A DNA stretch of 64,000 bases, taken from NCBI GenBank assembly GCA_004194705.1, contig SADC01001312.1, positions 1 to 64,000 of the forward strand, written 5' to 3'. This document shows, one piece after another, positions 34,401 to 44,117 of the stretch (the first letter of the stretch is position 1; each line of letters begins with the position of its first letter). Source of the DNA: Ditylenchus dipsaci (Eukaryota; Nematoda; Chromadorea; Rhabditida; Anguinidae). Made by a program: the position numbers and the translations under genes. The notes under the pieces were generated by a model, which was given only the letters and a program-made list of their open reading frames with translations, had not been told where the DNA came from and searched no databases.

Positions 34401-37400
34401 CGGCCAAGGCGCGAACTTTTTCATGTAGCGCTGAATCTCAGCTTCCTTTTAAAAAAAAGATCGGCGAGAAATGAAGAATTTAGAATGGGGCGTGGAGAAA
34501 AGTATGGAGGTGGTCATTCGGAGGAAATTTGAATTTGGGCCTTTTTTGAATTTTTTCGTTTTTTGTCTTGAGAGGAAAGTTTTTTATACTGTTTTTAAGC
34601 CGTTTTCATTTGTTTTTTTTGGGCGGTATGATGATTCACAAAAACATCTACACAAACTCACATTTCACAAAACTGCATTTTCAAAAAATGAATTTGGAAA
34701 AAGACTCATTTTACACAAAATGCATACTCACAAACTGCATTTTCACAAACTCACATTTCACAAAACACATTCAATTCACAATATGCAATTTCACAAACTG
34801 TACATTTCACACAACTGCATTTTCACAAATCACATTTCACAAAACTTCATATTCACAAACTGCAATTCCACAAACTCACATTTTCACTCACACATTTTTC
34901 ACAAACTGCAGTTTCACAAGCTGCATTTGAAGAACACATAAGTCTCAAAAAAGCCTCTACGAAATTTATGTATATCAGTCATTTTCTTCTTTTCACTAAC
35001 TTTATGAATTCAGGCTAGCTACACACAACCGCGTTTATTTCAAATGATTTGACCGACTCAAGTGGAGATGAAGACCAAGTGGGGGACTTGCTTGATCTGG
35101 TACAAGCCCGTGAAATTCAAGGCACGCTCCAAGCAGAAGCCGATCAGGCTCAGCCGCAGTCAACAGACATGAAGCAGTCAATCTAGCTGTGCCATTGGTT
35201 AACGCGCCTTCTTTTTTTCTGCTCGAGATGTCCATGTCGAGTTTCTTCGTCCTAAGTCTTGCCGAGGACGCGATGTCTTGGTTTATGACGGTAAAAACTA
35301 TAACAATCTTTTTAGGTATTTCACCTCGTCATATTTTTATTTTTAGGAGGATATTTCGCTTCTGGTACGATTCAGTTCAGCACAAATACTGGCAATATCC
35401 AAAGCAAGCTTCAAGTATACAAGTGCGTCGCCTATCCGACTGGTTGCATGAAAGAAGTTCATCTGAGCAATCAAGCGTATTTCCGGGAGTCTACAATAGA
35501 TCATGATCACGATGTGGACCCAGTAGAAGTGGATATTCTTCGACTTACAAGCCGAACTTTCGATTTATTGAAGCAAAATCCACTGGTTAGTTTATATGTT
35601 TTAAAGCTTTGCTATATTTCATCGATTATGTTTAGAGACAGAACAATTCTTTGTATACTGAGGCAACGCTTGGATTCTTAGAAGTTGTGGTTGATGGAAT
35701 TGGTAAGGCATCGCTCTTTTGACAGCTTTCTAGTCGTCGTCAGGTATTTTAATTAAAGCAGTTTATTTTGAACAATTACGTAAACTACCTCTTTAGAAGC
35801 TTAATGGGTTTCCTACTGGACCTACTAGTTCAAGGGATCTTGTGATACCCGATGTTTGGAAATTTCATGCGCCTGCGGACCCGTTTATATTCTTTGATAC
35901 TGGACCTGGAGAAAAGACGAACAATTGGTATGAGCTCACGCTACAATCTAGAAGTGAGTTATTAGCTATTTTGGAACGATTTTGAAGGAACTATTCAGCA
36001 AATGGCATCATCTGAGGTCTGGGCAGTCGATGGGACATTCCGGAGTTGCCCTGCTGGAGGATGGAAACAAATATGGTCAATTCATTACCAAGTGAAAAGA
36101 GACTTTATCTGTGGGCGCGAGCTTTTACATGACAGATCAGGATTCTCCAGCTTATATTTCCGCTTTCGATGCTACTGAAAAATCTGTCCAAGACGCTGTG
36201 CGCAATGGAGTGTTCAGGCTAAAATTGGTCCTTTCGATTTCGAAGCAGCTATCCGTCTGGCAGTCATGGAAGTTTCCAGGCGAGTTCTTATTCAGCACAG
36301 CTCTCTTTTTCATTGTTCTCTTACCTTTCAGGAGTCACTCATCGATGCTGTTACTTCCACTGGGTGCAAGCAATGATACGAAGAATTCAAAAATTGGGCT
36401 ATTTCTCTGTACAAGAAAGACACGAAATTTCGGGAGTGGATGACAAGGTTAGCAGCGATTCAACTTTTCTAAATTACTTTAACACTTGATTTTCAGACTG
36501 AAAATGCTGGCACTTATCCCAATAGAGCTTATCGACGATGCTTTCAACCATTTGGTGGACATGCAGCATGAAAAAAACAAGTTTATCGTGTCGAATGAGT
36601 ATGCTCTTCATTATTCTAAGATCGTCTCTTCATAAAATATTTACAAGGGTATGTGTTTACTCTTTTTTTGTGACAGGCATCAGAATTTCTATTAAAGAAT
36701 TGGATAAGGCGTTCAAACAAGCCTACATCCAGATACCCACGAACGATCTGGAACCATTCAGATGTCAATGTACCAGGATCGCCAATAACAACATGTCGTC
36801 TAGAAGCTTGGCATCGACGCCTCAATTCTCAGTGCTCAGGTCTCGTCTGGAGTTTTTGGCACATCACCAACATTTTCCGCATTGAGTTGGGTAAGTCTTT
36901 TTTATGAGTGCTGATTTATTGACCTCTTGAGTTACGAAAAATTTCAGCTCACACATCAAGGCTTCATGTGCTTCGGTGCTTTCTATCGTTCAAACAAGCA
37001 GACCACAAAGAGAGGAGGACAAAAGGAGAGAGGACTTTTTTGAGACTTATGTGTTCTTCAAAATGCAGCTTGTGAAACTGCAGTTTGTGAAATGTGAGTT
37101 TGTGAAAATGCAGTTTGTGAATAGTGAGTTTTTGAAAATGTTTTTTGTGGAAATGTGAGTTTGTGAAAATGCAGTTCGTGAATTGCAGTTTGTGAAAATG
37201 CAGTTTTGTGAAAATGTAAGTTGTGAAAATGCAGTTTGTGAAATAGTGAGTTTTTGAAATGTTTTTTTGTGGAAATGTGAGTTTGTGAAGATGAATTTTT
37301 GTGAATCATCATACCGCTTTTTTTTTTGTCTATTAGATTTTTTAAGAAAGCAAGTAAGTCGGATGAAAGAGTGGGTAGGGCTACCTGTAGAGTGCGTAAA

Positions 37401-40400
37401 AGTACCTGGAAAGCGGGAAGGGGTACCTGGATAGCGGGCAAGGGCACCTGCAGTAAATTGATCTGCAGGTAAATTCATCTGTAGGTAAATTTGATGTTGA
37501 TGCACATTTGAATAGGGATTTGTCTTTGTACGAATTAATTTTCTATTCTAAGCTACAGTCTTTTGTGACTTTATTAATTTTTGCACTTCACCGGTACCAG
37601 GGAAGTGAGTAGGGGTACCTGGAGAGTTAGCAGGGTTACCTGGAGAGTCAGTAGGGGTGCTGGAGAGTGAGTGGGAGTACCTGGAGAGTGGGTGGCAGTA
37701 GCTGGAGAGTGGGTACCGTACCAGGGGAGTGGGTGTGAGTTAGTTACTAATGTAATTAGTTATTAGTTACTAATGTAATTGGGACTTCCTTATTTCAATA
37801 TATCAGCCGGGTATCCATTGATCAGAAGTATCCATTCATATCAGATATCTCCATTGTCTTCAAACACCTGAGCATTGGGTACTAATAGCTTGACTACTAT
37901 TGCCCAGACACTTTCACCTAATACCGAGGCATTCTTTGTACCAACACCTGAGTACCTTTACTTAGATACAAAAGGCTGAGTACCACCTGGATACCTCACG
38001 CGGTATGAAACTAATCCAGACTAGAGTTCCGGCAAGTGAAATTGCTTTTTTAGTATTATCAAACCATGTTCAGCACATGATTTTGCACAAGTTCACTGAT
38101 TTTCAATTACTTTCAGCCTTTTTCAAAACTTCGGATTCTCGAGGATACCTATTTAGGTTACCCATGAGGATACCAAATTAGAGGACACCCATTTTTTTCA
38201 AAAGGCCATATCTCAACATTCTTATAGTCAAAAAAACTGTAACAGGGGTTTTGTAGCTTCTGTGAAAGTGGGGATTTACCGAAGAGGAATGAGTAGATTG
38301 GGAAATCACTAACAAGGAAAGTATCCGAGGTGTGATTCTGAGGACGAAAGATAATAATTTTTTAGTGTCTTCTTGGGGAGCACCCAAGGTTACGTGTGAA
38401 AGTGGTTGGCTAACCCACGCGATAGTCGAAATTTTGAGAAATAATTAATTGAAGCTCGAAATGTGACCATGATACGGGTATGATGGTTTTGATAGAGTAT
38501 ATAATCCTTTCCTCAAATTTAATTTTCCTCAAGAGACAACCACTCGTATAATCGTGATTCTTGACTCCTGAATAGGCACGGTAACACTTGGTTTTCAAAA
38601 AATCGATTATTTTTCGGTTTAGCCTTAGTCCCCAAGGCGAAAAAGCTAAAAATAGTCAAGATTTTTTTTGTTTAATTGGCGCTAAAACAATTCTACAATG
38701 TATTTCAACATGGCTCTTGCAAAAAATAACTTTATGCATTTTTAATTTGTGCATCCATTTAAAACGGGATTTTTTCTTGACAATTTTAGTTTTTTTTGCC
38801 TTAGAAAACCAGGGCTAAACCAAAAAAGAAATTTTCGATTGTTTGAAAACCAAGTGTTACCGTGCCTATTCAGGAGTCAACAACCACGATCATACGAATG
38901 GTTGTACCTTGAGAAAAATAAAATTTCGAGGAAAGAATTTTATATAGCATGGTCACATTTCGAACTTCATTAATTATTTCTCAAAATTTTGACTATCACG
39001 GGGGGTCTAGCCAACCACTTTTACACGTAACCTGGGGGTGCTATACAGGAATACAATATTTTTATTATCTTTAGTCCTCAGACAGAAGATCCTCAGGCTC
39101 CCCTCATACTCCCACGCAACACGAGTCGCGCAACAAAATTTCAATCTGATATAAAAATGTTCTAGGAATAATCACAAGTATGTGGCAAATTGGCGTGTTG
39201 CGCAAGAAAGTGACGCAACACGCCAATTTGCCACATACTTGTGATTTCCTAAAACATTTTATATCAGATTGAAATTTTTTATCACCAAAATGTTTGCTAG
39301 ATCTAGCCGTCATTTTGAGTATAAGATGTTTGCGACCGGAATTAAAAATTGTTCCTGTAGAACCCTATGAAATTTTGTTGCGCGACTCGTGTTGCGCGGG
39401 AGTATGAGGGGAGCCTCAGAATCTTCTTAAAAATAGTCAGAATCTCCTTATAAGAGTAAACTAATGCCTGTGAGGAGTGCTGAGTGTGTATTGTTTAATA
39501 CAGTCAAACCTCGACATAACGAACCCCTGGAACCGGCCATAATGGTCGTTATATCGAGGTTTCGTTGTATCGGAGGTATACTATAAGTCATTAAACGTAA
39601 TCACCAGCCAAATCGTTATATCAGGGGTTTCGTTGCATCGAGAGTTCATTATATCGAGGATTGACTGTACAATAAAACAATTCATAACCAGGGTTTCCAA
39701 TAATGACAGTGACACTGACATCACTGACATGTCACTGTCACAATGACAGTGACACTTACAGAGACATGTCAGTGATGTCAGTGGAGTATTATTGGAAACC
39801 GTGTTTCTAACACAATCCCGAAAACAAAAAAAAAATTTTTGAGGGGGTAGAGGGGAATATTTTACTGAAAAGGTCAACAGACATTTTCGGCTGTATATGA
39901 CTCGTAAAATTCAAACTCGTAAAACATGGGACTCGAGAAATTATAACTCGTAAAAATGAGACTCGAAAATCATGGAACTTGGAAAAATTAGTTTCGAGAG
40001 ACATGGAACCCGCGAAAACGAGTTTTGAAAAACATGGAACTCGCGGAAACGAGTTTTGAAAAACATGGAACTCGCGGAAACGAGTTTTGAAAAACATGGA
40101 ACTCGCGGAAACGAGTTTTGAAAACATGGCACTCGTAAATTTGTGTTCTCACACATATATGACCAGTAATTTTATGAGTACGCTTATCTGAGGCCACATT
40201 ATCATAATACGCGTTAGATTCTGCTACCATCGACTATACTCAGTATAGTTAGTTGACCTTGCACAATATCTAACCGATTTTGATGGTTTTGCTGTGTGTC
40301 TCGATGGTCTAGTGGTCTGTGGTGCAGTGAATAGAGTTCGGTCTCGAGTTCGACTTCACGTGTAGCGTGTTTTATTTTTTCGGAAATTAGCTTAGGGGAC

Positions 40401-43400
40401 CAAGGCAACAAAAAATTTCGCCATTTTTACTAAAAAAAATTTTTTTCTTAAAACTATTTAAAAGTGTGAAAAAAAGTTTCTAAGTAAATAAAAAAGTTTT
40501 TGCAAAAAAAACAGCAGGGGGTACCAAGGCATACTTTTTTCACATTTTATGACCGAATATGATTCAGCTGAATATGGTATAAGGTATAAGGTGAATATGG
40601 TATAATATGAATAAGGCATATTCAAAACGGCCATAAACCGAAGAAAAGACGTCTGAAACATATAAATATGACTAACAGAATCTGTAAAAAGTTGTTTTAC
40701 GAGATAAAGAAACGTGAGCAAACAAATTTACCAGTTCCATGTTTTTCAAAACTCGTTTCCGCGAGTTCCATGTTTTTCAAAACTCGTTTCCGCGAGTTCC
40801 ATGTTTTTCAAAACTCGTTTTCGCGGGTTTCATGCTTCACGAAACTCGATTCTCCAGTTCAATGTTTATCGAGTTTGATGTTTTTCGAAAAAATTTTTTC
40901 ACCAGTTCCATGATTTACGAGTCTCATGTTTTACCAGTTTAAATTTTACGAGTTCATATACAGCCACATTTTCGGCTTCAAAATGTTGTAGGTGAACATT
41001 GGGGCCGACAAAATATTGAACGAAATATTGTTAAAGATGGTATCAACATTTCAGGGCCAACAAAAATGTTGGGTTACAGTATAGAATCCCCCCACGGGAA
41101 CTGATCAGGTCGAGGAGATAACATCATATTCGTGTTTCTCGACCCCGATTTCATGAGAAAGCCGGCTGTTTTTTTGGTTCTGAGAAAAAAAAAATTTTCG
41201 AACCACAGGGGGGGGGGGGGTATCATGGTTTTTGAGTCAAATTTGAAAAATTTAAATTGGCGCCTTTTGAATTTTAAAGGGAATAAGGGCTGTATTGGGA
41301 GGGGAAGGAAATAAAAGAGGGCCACTTTTATGGCAGAACGTTAAAAGTTCAAAATTTTTGTATTCTGCGCCTGCCTCACCATGTTTTTCAACTGGGCCGT
41401 GGCAAAAAAAGACTCTATATGCATTTTATGGTCAAGAGTACATATCGGAATCATGTCTAAGGTAAGTGTGTGCGCGCATCTCTAACTCTCAAGCCCCTGC
41501 GCCCCTTCGGGGGCGCAGGGGGCTTGGGGGCTTGGAGTTGAGATGCGCACACCCACATACCTTAGACACGAATCACTCGAAAATGACTCTGGATGCATGA
41601 AAAAGCATGCATACCAGAGTTTATTTATGCGGTAGGCCACAGTATTCAAAACTATGTTCAACATCTTTTTGTTAGTGGGCCCTGTGTGATCAGTGGCCCC
41701 TTTTATTCCTTCCCCTCCCTATACAGCCCTTAATCCCTCTAAAATTCAGAAGGCGCCAATTCAAATTTTCAAATTTTGACTAAAAAACCATGATACCCCC
41801 CTGTGGATCGAAAAAATTTTTTTTCTCAGAACCAAAAAAACAGCCGGCTTTCTCATGAAATCGGGGTCGAGAAACACGAATATGATGTTATCTCTTCGAT
41901 CTGATCAGTCCCCGTGGGGGGGGATTCTATACTCAAGCCAAATGTTGAGCGACAACAATGTTGACCCTAACTATGGACACTGCCAAACACTATATTCTAC
42001 CCAAAACTTATACAGCACAGCACAAAAGCCAAATCTAAACAAAAAAAAATAATAATTCATATTCTCATGCATATATGCATTTAAACTTTAAATAAAGTTA
42101 AACTTTAAATAAAGTTTAACACGAGTCGAACTTCACCCAATTTAAAATAAGACTTTACCCAATTTAAAGTTTAAAATTTAAAAGAAAAATTTGACTGGAC
42201 ATTGCAAAGTTTAAATTCGGTAAGGTTAATGTTTAAATAAACCTTAACTTTACCCATTATTCACTTTTCCAGGTTAGGTTAAATTTGAATTAAGTCATGT
42301 TAAACTTTAAATTGACTTTGAATCCCTTTTAAACTCTAACATTACCCTATTTAAACTCAAACCGAGTTCCTGTGTTGAATTGGTCAAATTTTCATTTGCA
42401 TCAACAAGTATGGTCCTTTAAAAGAACTTTTCTGAGAAAACGATGAAATTATGAATAATGATTTACCGCGATTTGTTTTTCAAAAGTTTTCTATGATGTC
42501 CATCGCGTTCTACTACTCTTTCTAAGCAACTTTTAATGAGACAGTCCGTGTGAATCATGCATATTGACCGAAATATACACATTTAAAAAAATGCACTGAA
42601 TTTTTTTTCTTAACAGGGTATCTTTTGGTTCAGCATTTTATGCTGAACAAGATGGCGCAACTCGTTTTTCACTTTAGATTTGAATTCCGTCGCTGTGAAG
42701 CTTTTGAAATTTGTCACATTTTTTATTCAAAAACCGTTTTTCTATTTTCCTAAGTTGCATAACTTTTAGTTATTTAGTGATTAAAAACGATTGTGCATGA
42801 TACCTTATTTGTGCGCAAGAGTTTGCTCTTGCACATAAATTGAAGTTTTGCTCAACTGCAAGTAAAATTCTTTGAAAAATAACCCATTTTTATAAAAATT
42901 ACCATTTTTTCCTAAAATCACATTTTTGAATTAAGTTCTAAAAACTCTTGAAATCATCTCCTTAGCATTTAAGATAAACTGAATCAGAATTCTCACACTG
43001 TGACGATAATTTGATATATAATGATCTAGATGTACCAGTAGCCCGAGTGTGAAGGATACGCCCCAAAGAAAACTACAACAATTTTTGCGCTACGGAGTAT
43101 ATTGATCAAAATGTTGATCAATCTTGATCAAAAATGCATTCAAAGAGTCTTTTTGCCCAGCTCCAGTGACCAAAACATGCCAAAACAGGCAGATGGTCGA
43201 AATTTAAAAATGCCAAAACTCAATTTTTTATTAACCAGAATTTTAAAATAATGTCTTTTTTTTAACTCTTGAGGTGATTTTAGGTCGATGTAGGGTGTTT
43301 GGAAACACTTTAAAAAAATTTCATTTGGGGGGGGGGGGTATACTCCGGTAGGGTCCAATTTTTTAATAAAAATTTTGACGTGAAACTTTTTTACGTAAGG

Positions 43401-43982
43401 CAAACTTGATTTTTTGATACCATATTCGTGTTCAGCGTTAAAAATTAAAATTTTCATCATGAAGATTTTTTTCTTTTTACCTTATTCTTCAAAATCTAAA
43501 TAGATTAGCCCAAGAAACTGGTGAAACATTTGTAATCTGGAATAAAAAGGTGTCGAACCGTAGGCGTGAACAAACTTGAAGGAGTGACATTTTATCGAGA
43601 GTCGACTCGATAAAATATTACTCTCTCAATGTCAGCCCGACTGTGAATAAAAATTCAAAGGAGCATGAAAACCAAGATAAAATAGGTCTTTCAATACAAA
43701 TTCAGATATATATCGTACATTTACAATTCAGTATCAGCATTTCATTCTCACCTCAAATCTTAACTCTCCAATCGGTGGTTTAGCATAGGGGATGCCCAGG
43801 AAAATGTCGGCATTGAGGGTTACTCCACCTTCATGTCCAATCTCGTGCACAAATCCCTGCACTGATCCATACTTTGTCTCCACTCTTGCCAATTTAGCAT
43901 CTATTTCGCTATTTTCAGTGGAATTCTCACACCTAACCAGCACAATTAGCAGCAAAAATAAGGCAGTAGACAGAAGTTTCAT
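25427..43982 (-). CDS. Type B carboxylesterase, 18.5-kb gene with transposon-filled introns
   Basis: Secreted or membrane carboxylesterases hydrolyse carboxylic esters. Exon 1 (43982-43752) gives a signal peptide MKLLSTALFLLLIVLVRC and the family motif IFLGIPYAKPPIGELRFE. After a 10.8-kb intron come exons at 32972-32809 (EDCLHLNV), 32761-32630 (LVWIHGGGFAAGSAGLY; oxyanion hole), 32577-32497, 32442-32339 (DNIHNFGGDASKVTLWGQ, then the nucleophile elbow, shifted in frame and read as GQ.SSAAMLG), 32309-32162 and 32118-32065. After another 5.6 kb come 26461-about 26355 (GKDLDMLIRESPPN), about 26246-26040 (DKMLEFGRADIEKFI, FYVDRNFPP), 25997-25873 (SDMQFAMPTLKEVSEK), 25660-25581 (IDFNENDKKRNGLW) and 25534-25427 (NPSSGIWSIWPPVTK). 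Stop TGA is at 25429-25427. The catalytic-His segment was not found, so an exon is missing or unread. At least eight one- or two-base breaks occur. No second start suggests separate genes. Confidence 0.8.
25759..25849. mobile_element. 91-bp hAT-like MITE in the esterase gene
   Basis: GATATAGT (25751-25758) and GATATATT (25850-25857) flank ends CGGGGCCGCAA and TTGCGGCCCTG. The 8-bp imperfect duplication and CAGGGCCGC-type end fit hAT. It sits between coding exons at 25660 and 25873. Confidence 0.7.
26520..26860. other. Intron segment, no exon confirmed
   Basis: 26735-26825 carries the TTTCTAACAAAA hairpin core of the TTAA palindromes. An exon on the minus strand at 26530-26680 is possible but not supported by a family motif. 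Confidence 0.35.
26864..27442. mobile_element. Inverted-repeat element with CCGCCGCTG arrays
   Basis: The ends GGCTATGGCCACCATACTTG and CAAGTATGATGGCCAC form an inverted pair. Subterminal zones 26885-27062 and 27270-27420 are dense arrays of CCGCCGCTG, far richer in GC than the surroundings. Open frames there are low-complexity Ala/Arg/Ser/Gly translations and not genes. Design is similar to the hAT-like element at 12586. Confidence 0.65.
27817..30475. mobile_element. Complete MULE with GCCCGTCAAATA tandem arms, 10-bp TSD
   Basis: CCATTAAAAA lies at 27807-27816 and 30476-30485. The ends are GGATAATATTTTTTTCTGCC and, inverted, GGTGGTATTTTTTTGCCC. The left arm (27817-27995) and right arm (30312-30475) are arrays of TTTTTTGCCCGTCAAATATTC units. 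Between them lies a minus-strand transposase (28204-30101). It sits in the 5.6-kb intron of the esterase gene, same strand. Confidence 0.85.
28204..30101 (-). CDS. MULE transposase with zinc fingers
   Basis: This DDE transposase would bind the inverted tandem arms and move the element. Starting at 30101, the N-terminus has a FLYWCH/WRKY-like finger: CSVSRKKGCACPAKLRV followed by HSNHES. After a 29760-29800 intron, exon 29784-29459 ends with the first catalytic Asp, YVNVDSTYKLNWNGYPV. Exon 29417-about 29250 has the second, EVLMADGDQSITAG. Exon 29200-28700 has CFFHVMQNLRKMMK and the catalytic Glu in YSATNNGLESWNR. The C-terminal exons (28630-28204) contain a SWIM finger, SCTCYEGIKKGPCKHAL, and a basic end GKK...RPAQR. 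Frame breaks occur near 29880, 28900 and 28280. The order FLYWCH-like, MULE core, SWIM is classical for the superfamily. Confidence 0.85.
30545..31360. repeat. Inverted copy of the 23.79-24.46 kb block
   Basis: 30697-30930 matches the complement of 24230-24460 (AAAAGTGGGCGAAATTCTTG, TTTGTCGATGTCACAA, CAACTTGCTCCAGGTCG). 30935-31360 matches the complement of the GGACATTTTTCCGT element. A fragment of a third copy of the arm lies at 30545-30680. On the far right the expected TACCAGAG duplication is absent. Confidence 0.75.
31400..32000. repeat. Mosaic of foldback fragments
   Basis: 31505-31520 is a 13-base G-run. 31550-31640 has the AATTGGCGG / CAATGGCCC palindrome ends beside TTTAATG. 31660-31910 is an inverted pair (GCTAGTAGCGAATACC and GGTATTCGCTACTAGCGCC) around the ACGCTGGCCTAC repeat. 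31940-31965 is a CCCACGCG-type terminus next to TTTAAG. No esterase exon is visible here. Confidence 0.55.
33051..33875. mobile_element. TTAA palindrome with tRNA-like ends
   Basis: TTAA at 33047-33050 and 33876-33879. Both ends carry, in opposite orientation, AAAGTGGCCTCGGTGGCGCA with the A box TGGCGCAGTGCGTAAG. A B box follows 45-60 bp inside (GGTTCTATCCC on the left, GGTTCGATGCC on the right). The centre holds a second element (33177-33647). It lies in the 10.8-kb esterase intron, and the same design is found at 47096-47457. Confidence 0.75.
33177..33647. mobile_element. Palindromic element with GGCTCTACCCCG ends, 8-bp TSD
   Basis: CATTTTTT at 33169-33176 and again at 33648. The ends are GGCTCTACCCCGTTAGCGCC and its complement with one difference. 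Arms about 200 bp and nearly perfect (AATTAATTAGCTTGCTACAT); loop near 33400. The GGCTNTACCCCG end resembles the 14284-15874 element. Nested in the tRNA-ended palindrome. Confidence 0.75.
33880..34620. other. Intron segment with no element border resolved
   Basis: 34105-34140 has a reverse B box (GGGATTCGAACCTGTAACTT). The remainder is T-rich with no coding motif. The plus-strand open frame that begins at 34471 is mostly translation of the next tandem array. Confidence 0.4.
34621..37317. mobile_element. Second MULE, TTCACAAACTGCA tandem arms
   Basis: The ends are GGGCGGTATGATGATTCAC and GTGAATCATCATACCGC. The arms are arrays of TTTTCACAAACTGCA/TCACA units (34635-34930 and 37050-37300). The flanks are T-runs (eight Ts left, twelve right), so the duplication cannot be measured exactly. 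Inside is a plus-strand transposase. It lies in the 10.8-kb esterase intron, opposite strand to the host gene. Confidence 0.8.
35040..36895 (+). CDS. MULE transposase with FLYWCH-type finger, frame-broken
   Basis: An acidic N-terminal stretch (NDLTDSSGDEDQVGDLLDL) precedes GRDVLVYDG and YKCVAYPTGCMKEVHL followed by DHDHDVD; this is a FLYWCH zinc finger. After introns near 35585 and 35700 comes VWAVDGTFRSCPAGGWKQIW (first catalytic Asp, about 36020-36080). FDFEAAIRLAVMEVSR and, after a 36281-36332 intron, CCYFHWVQAMIRRIQKLG (C/H motif) are near 36340-36400. LALIPIELIDDAFNHLVDM lies near 36505-36570, and LEAWHRRLNSQCSG, with the catalytic Glu, near 36800-36840. The frame changes several times by one base. 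Only distantly similar to the transposase at 28204-30101. Confidence 0.75.
37370..37740. repeat. Degenerate minisatellite, unit about GTACCTGGAGAGTGGGTAGG
   Basis: Two clusters of repeats (37375-37450 and 37600-37735) of an approximately 20-bp unit containing ACCTGGAGAG. A short unique stretch separates them. No coding potential. Confidence 0.6.
38330..39085. repeat. Large palindrome, arms about 270 bp
   Basis: Left arm: GGGGAGCACCC, AAGTGGTTGGCTA, GAAATTTTGAGAAATAATTA, GAGTCAAG-complement, CACGGTAACACTTGGTTTTC. The right arm is its inverse ending near 39085. The centre (38640-38820) holds a smaller GGTTTAGCC / GGCTAAACC pair. No gene. Confidence 0.75.
39090..39415. repeat. Foldback with GCAACACGAGTCGCGCAAC ends
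   Basis: AGGCTCCCCTCATACTCCC at 39092 is inverted at 39396-39415. An inner perfect hairpin has arms GGCAAATTGGCGTGTTGCG around 39210. Confidence 0.75.
39501..39667. mobile_element. pogo/Tigger-like MITE, TA duplication
   Basis: TA at 39499-39500 and 39668-39669; ends CAGTCAAACCTCGACATAAC and TATATCGAGGATTGACTG. This terminus is widespread in pogo-group Tc1/mariner elements. Confidence 0.8.
39693..39797. mobile_element. Short hairpin MITE with TGACAGTGAC repeats
   Basis: CAGGGTTTCCAATAATGACAG is inverted at 39775-39797. The interior is a run of CACTGACAT / ATGTCAGTG repeats. The flanks TTCATAAC and TTTCTAAC are a weak 8-bp duplication, so hAT-like is possible. Confidence 0.6.
39889..40965. 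mobile_element. Tandem-arm element, unit AACTCGCGGAAACG, 8-bp TSD
   Basis: The perfect duplication ACATTTTC lies at 39881-39888 and 40966-40973. The ends are GGCTGTATATGACTCGTAAA and, inverted, GGCTGTATATGAACTCG. The arrays (39905-40135 and 40732-40950) are long, regular units with ACATGGAACTCGCGGAAACG. The interior has a tRNA-like module at 40302-40372. Open frames here are array translations. Confidence 0.85.
40302..40372 (+). other. tRNA-derived module
   Basis: A box TGGTCTAGTGGTCTG and B box GAGTTCGACTTC spaced about 45 bp. Resembles the head of an Asp/Glu-type tRNA SINE; no acceptor stem match. Confidence 0.5.
41072..41940. repeat. Foldback with TATAGAATCCCC ends and GC hairpin core
   Basis: TATAGAATCCCCCCACGGG is inverted at 41918-41936. 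The arms share AACATCATATTCGTGTTTCTCG, GAGAAAGCCGGCTG, a G- or C-run and TTAAATTGGCGCC-like sequence. The centre (41400-41640) is the GC hairpin core. A half copy lies at 54519-54905 in the SNAPIN intron. Confidence 0.8.
41945..43084. other. Intron segment, AT-rich
   Basis: 42060-42380 is a run of TTTAAACTTTAA-like repeats. 42385-42415 matches the end of the TTAA foldback at 1463 (ATCAACAAGTATGGTCC, TTTAA). The rest shows no gene. Confidence 0.45.
43085..43350. repeat. Right arm of the poly-C foldback family
   Basis: Contains CCCAGCTCCAGTGACCAAAA, GATGTAGGGTGTTTGGAAAC and the G-run before GTATACTCCGGTAG, as in 11290-11510. The left arm is missing. Confidence 0.65.
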
Positions 43983-44110
43983 AATTATTGAAAAAAATTT
44001 TGCAAAAATTTGGTAGTCCAAGTGCACTTTTCAGAAGTAAACTTACAAATAACAACACATCAATTATCAATACACTTTTAGTGTCTTAAGAATGAATAAA
44101 AGAGAATTGC

Positions 44111-44117
44111 TTTTATA
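44111..44117 (-). promoter_or_regulatory. TATA box of the carboxylesterase gene
   Basis: On the minus strand CTATAAAAGC lies about 130 bp before the start codon. Transcription would begin near 44085, giving a short 5'UTR. Inferred from spacing only. Confidence 0.45.

Noticed and set aside
34471..34941. 156-codon frame rich in His/Thr/Phe repeats
   Set aside because: Mostly translation of the TTCACAAACTGCA tandem arm of a MULE; the mirrored arm (37047-37505) gives a similar false protein.
39807..40942. Repetitive open frames with FSRVPCFSKLVS-like repeats
   Set aside because: Translation of the AACTCGCGGAAACG array arms, present in inverted form at both ends of one element.
32065..43982. Two separate esterase genes
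   Set aside because: The 43.8-kb exon stops after RFE at a donor and the 32.9-kb exon resumes the family sequence at the next residue without a start; one gene is simpler.
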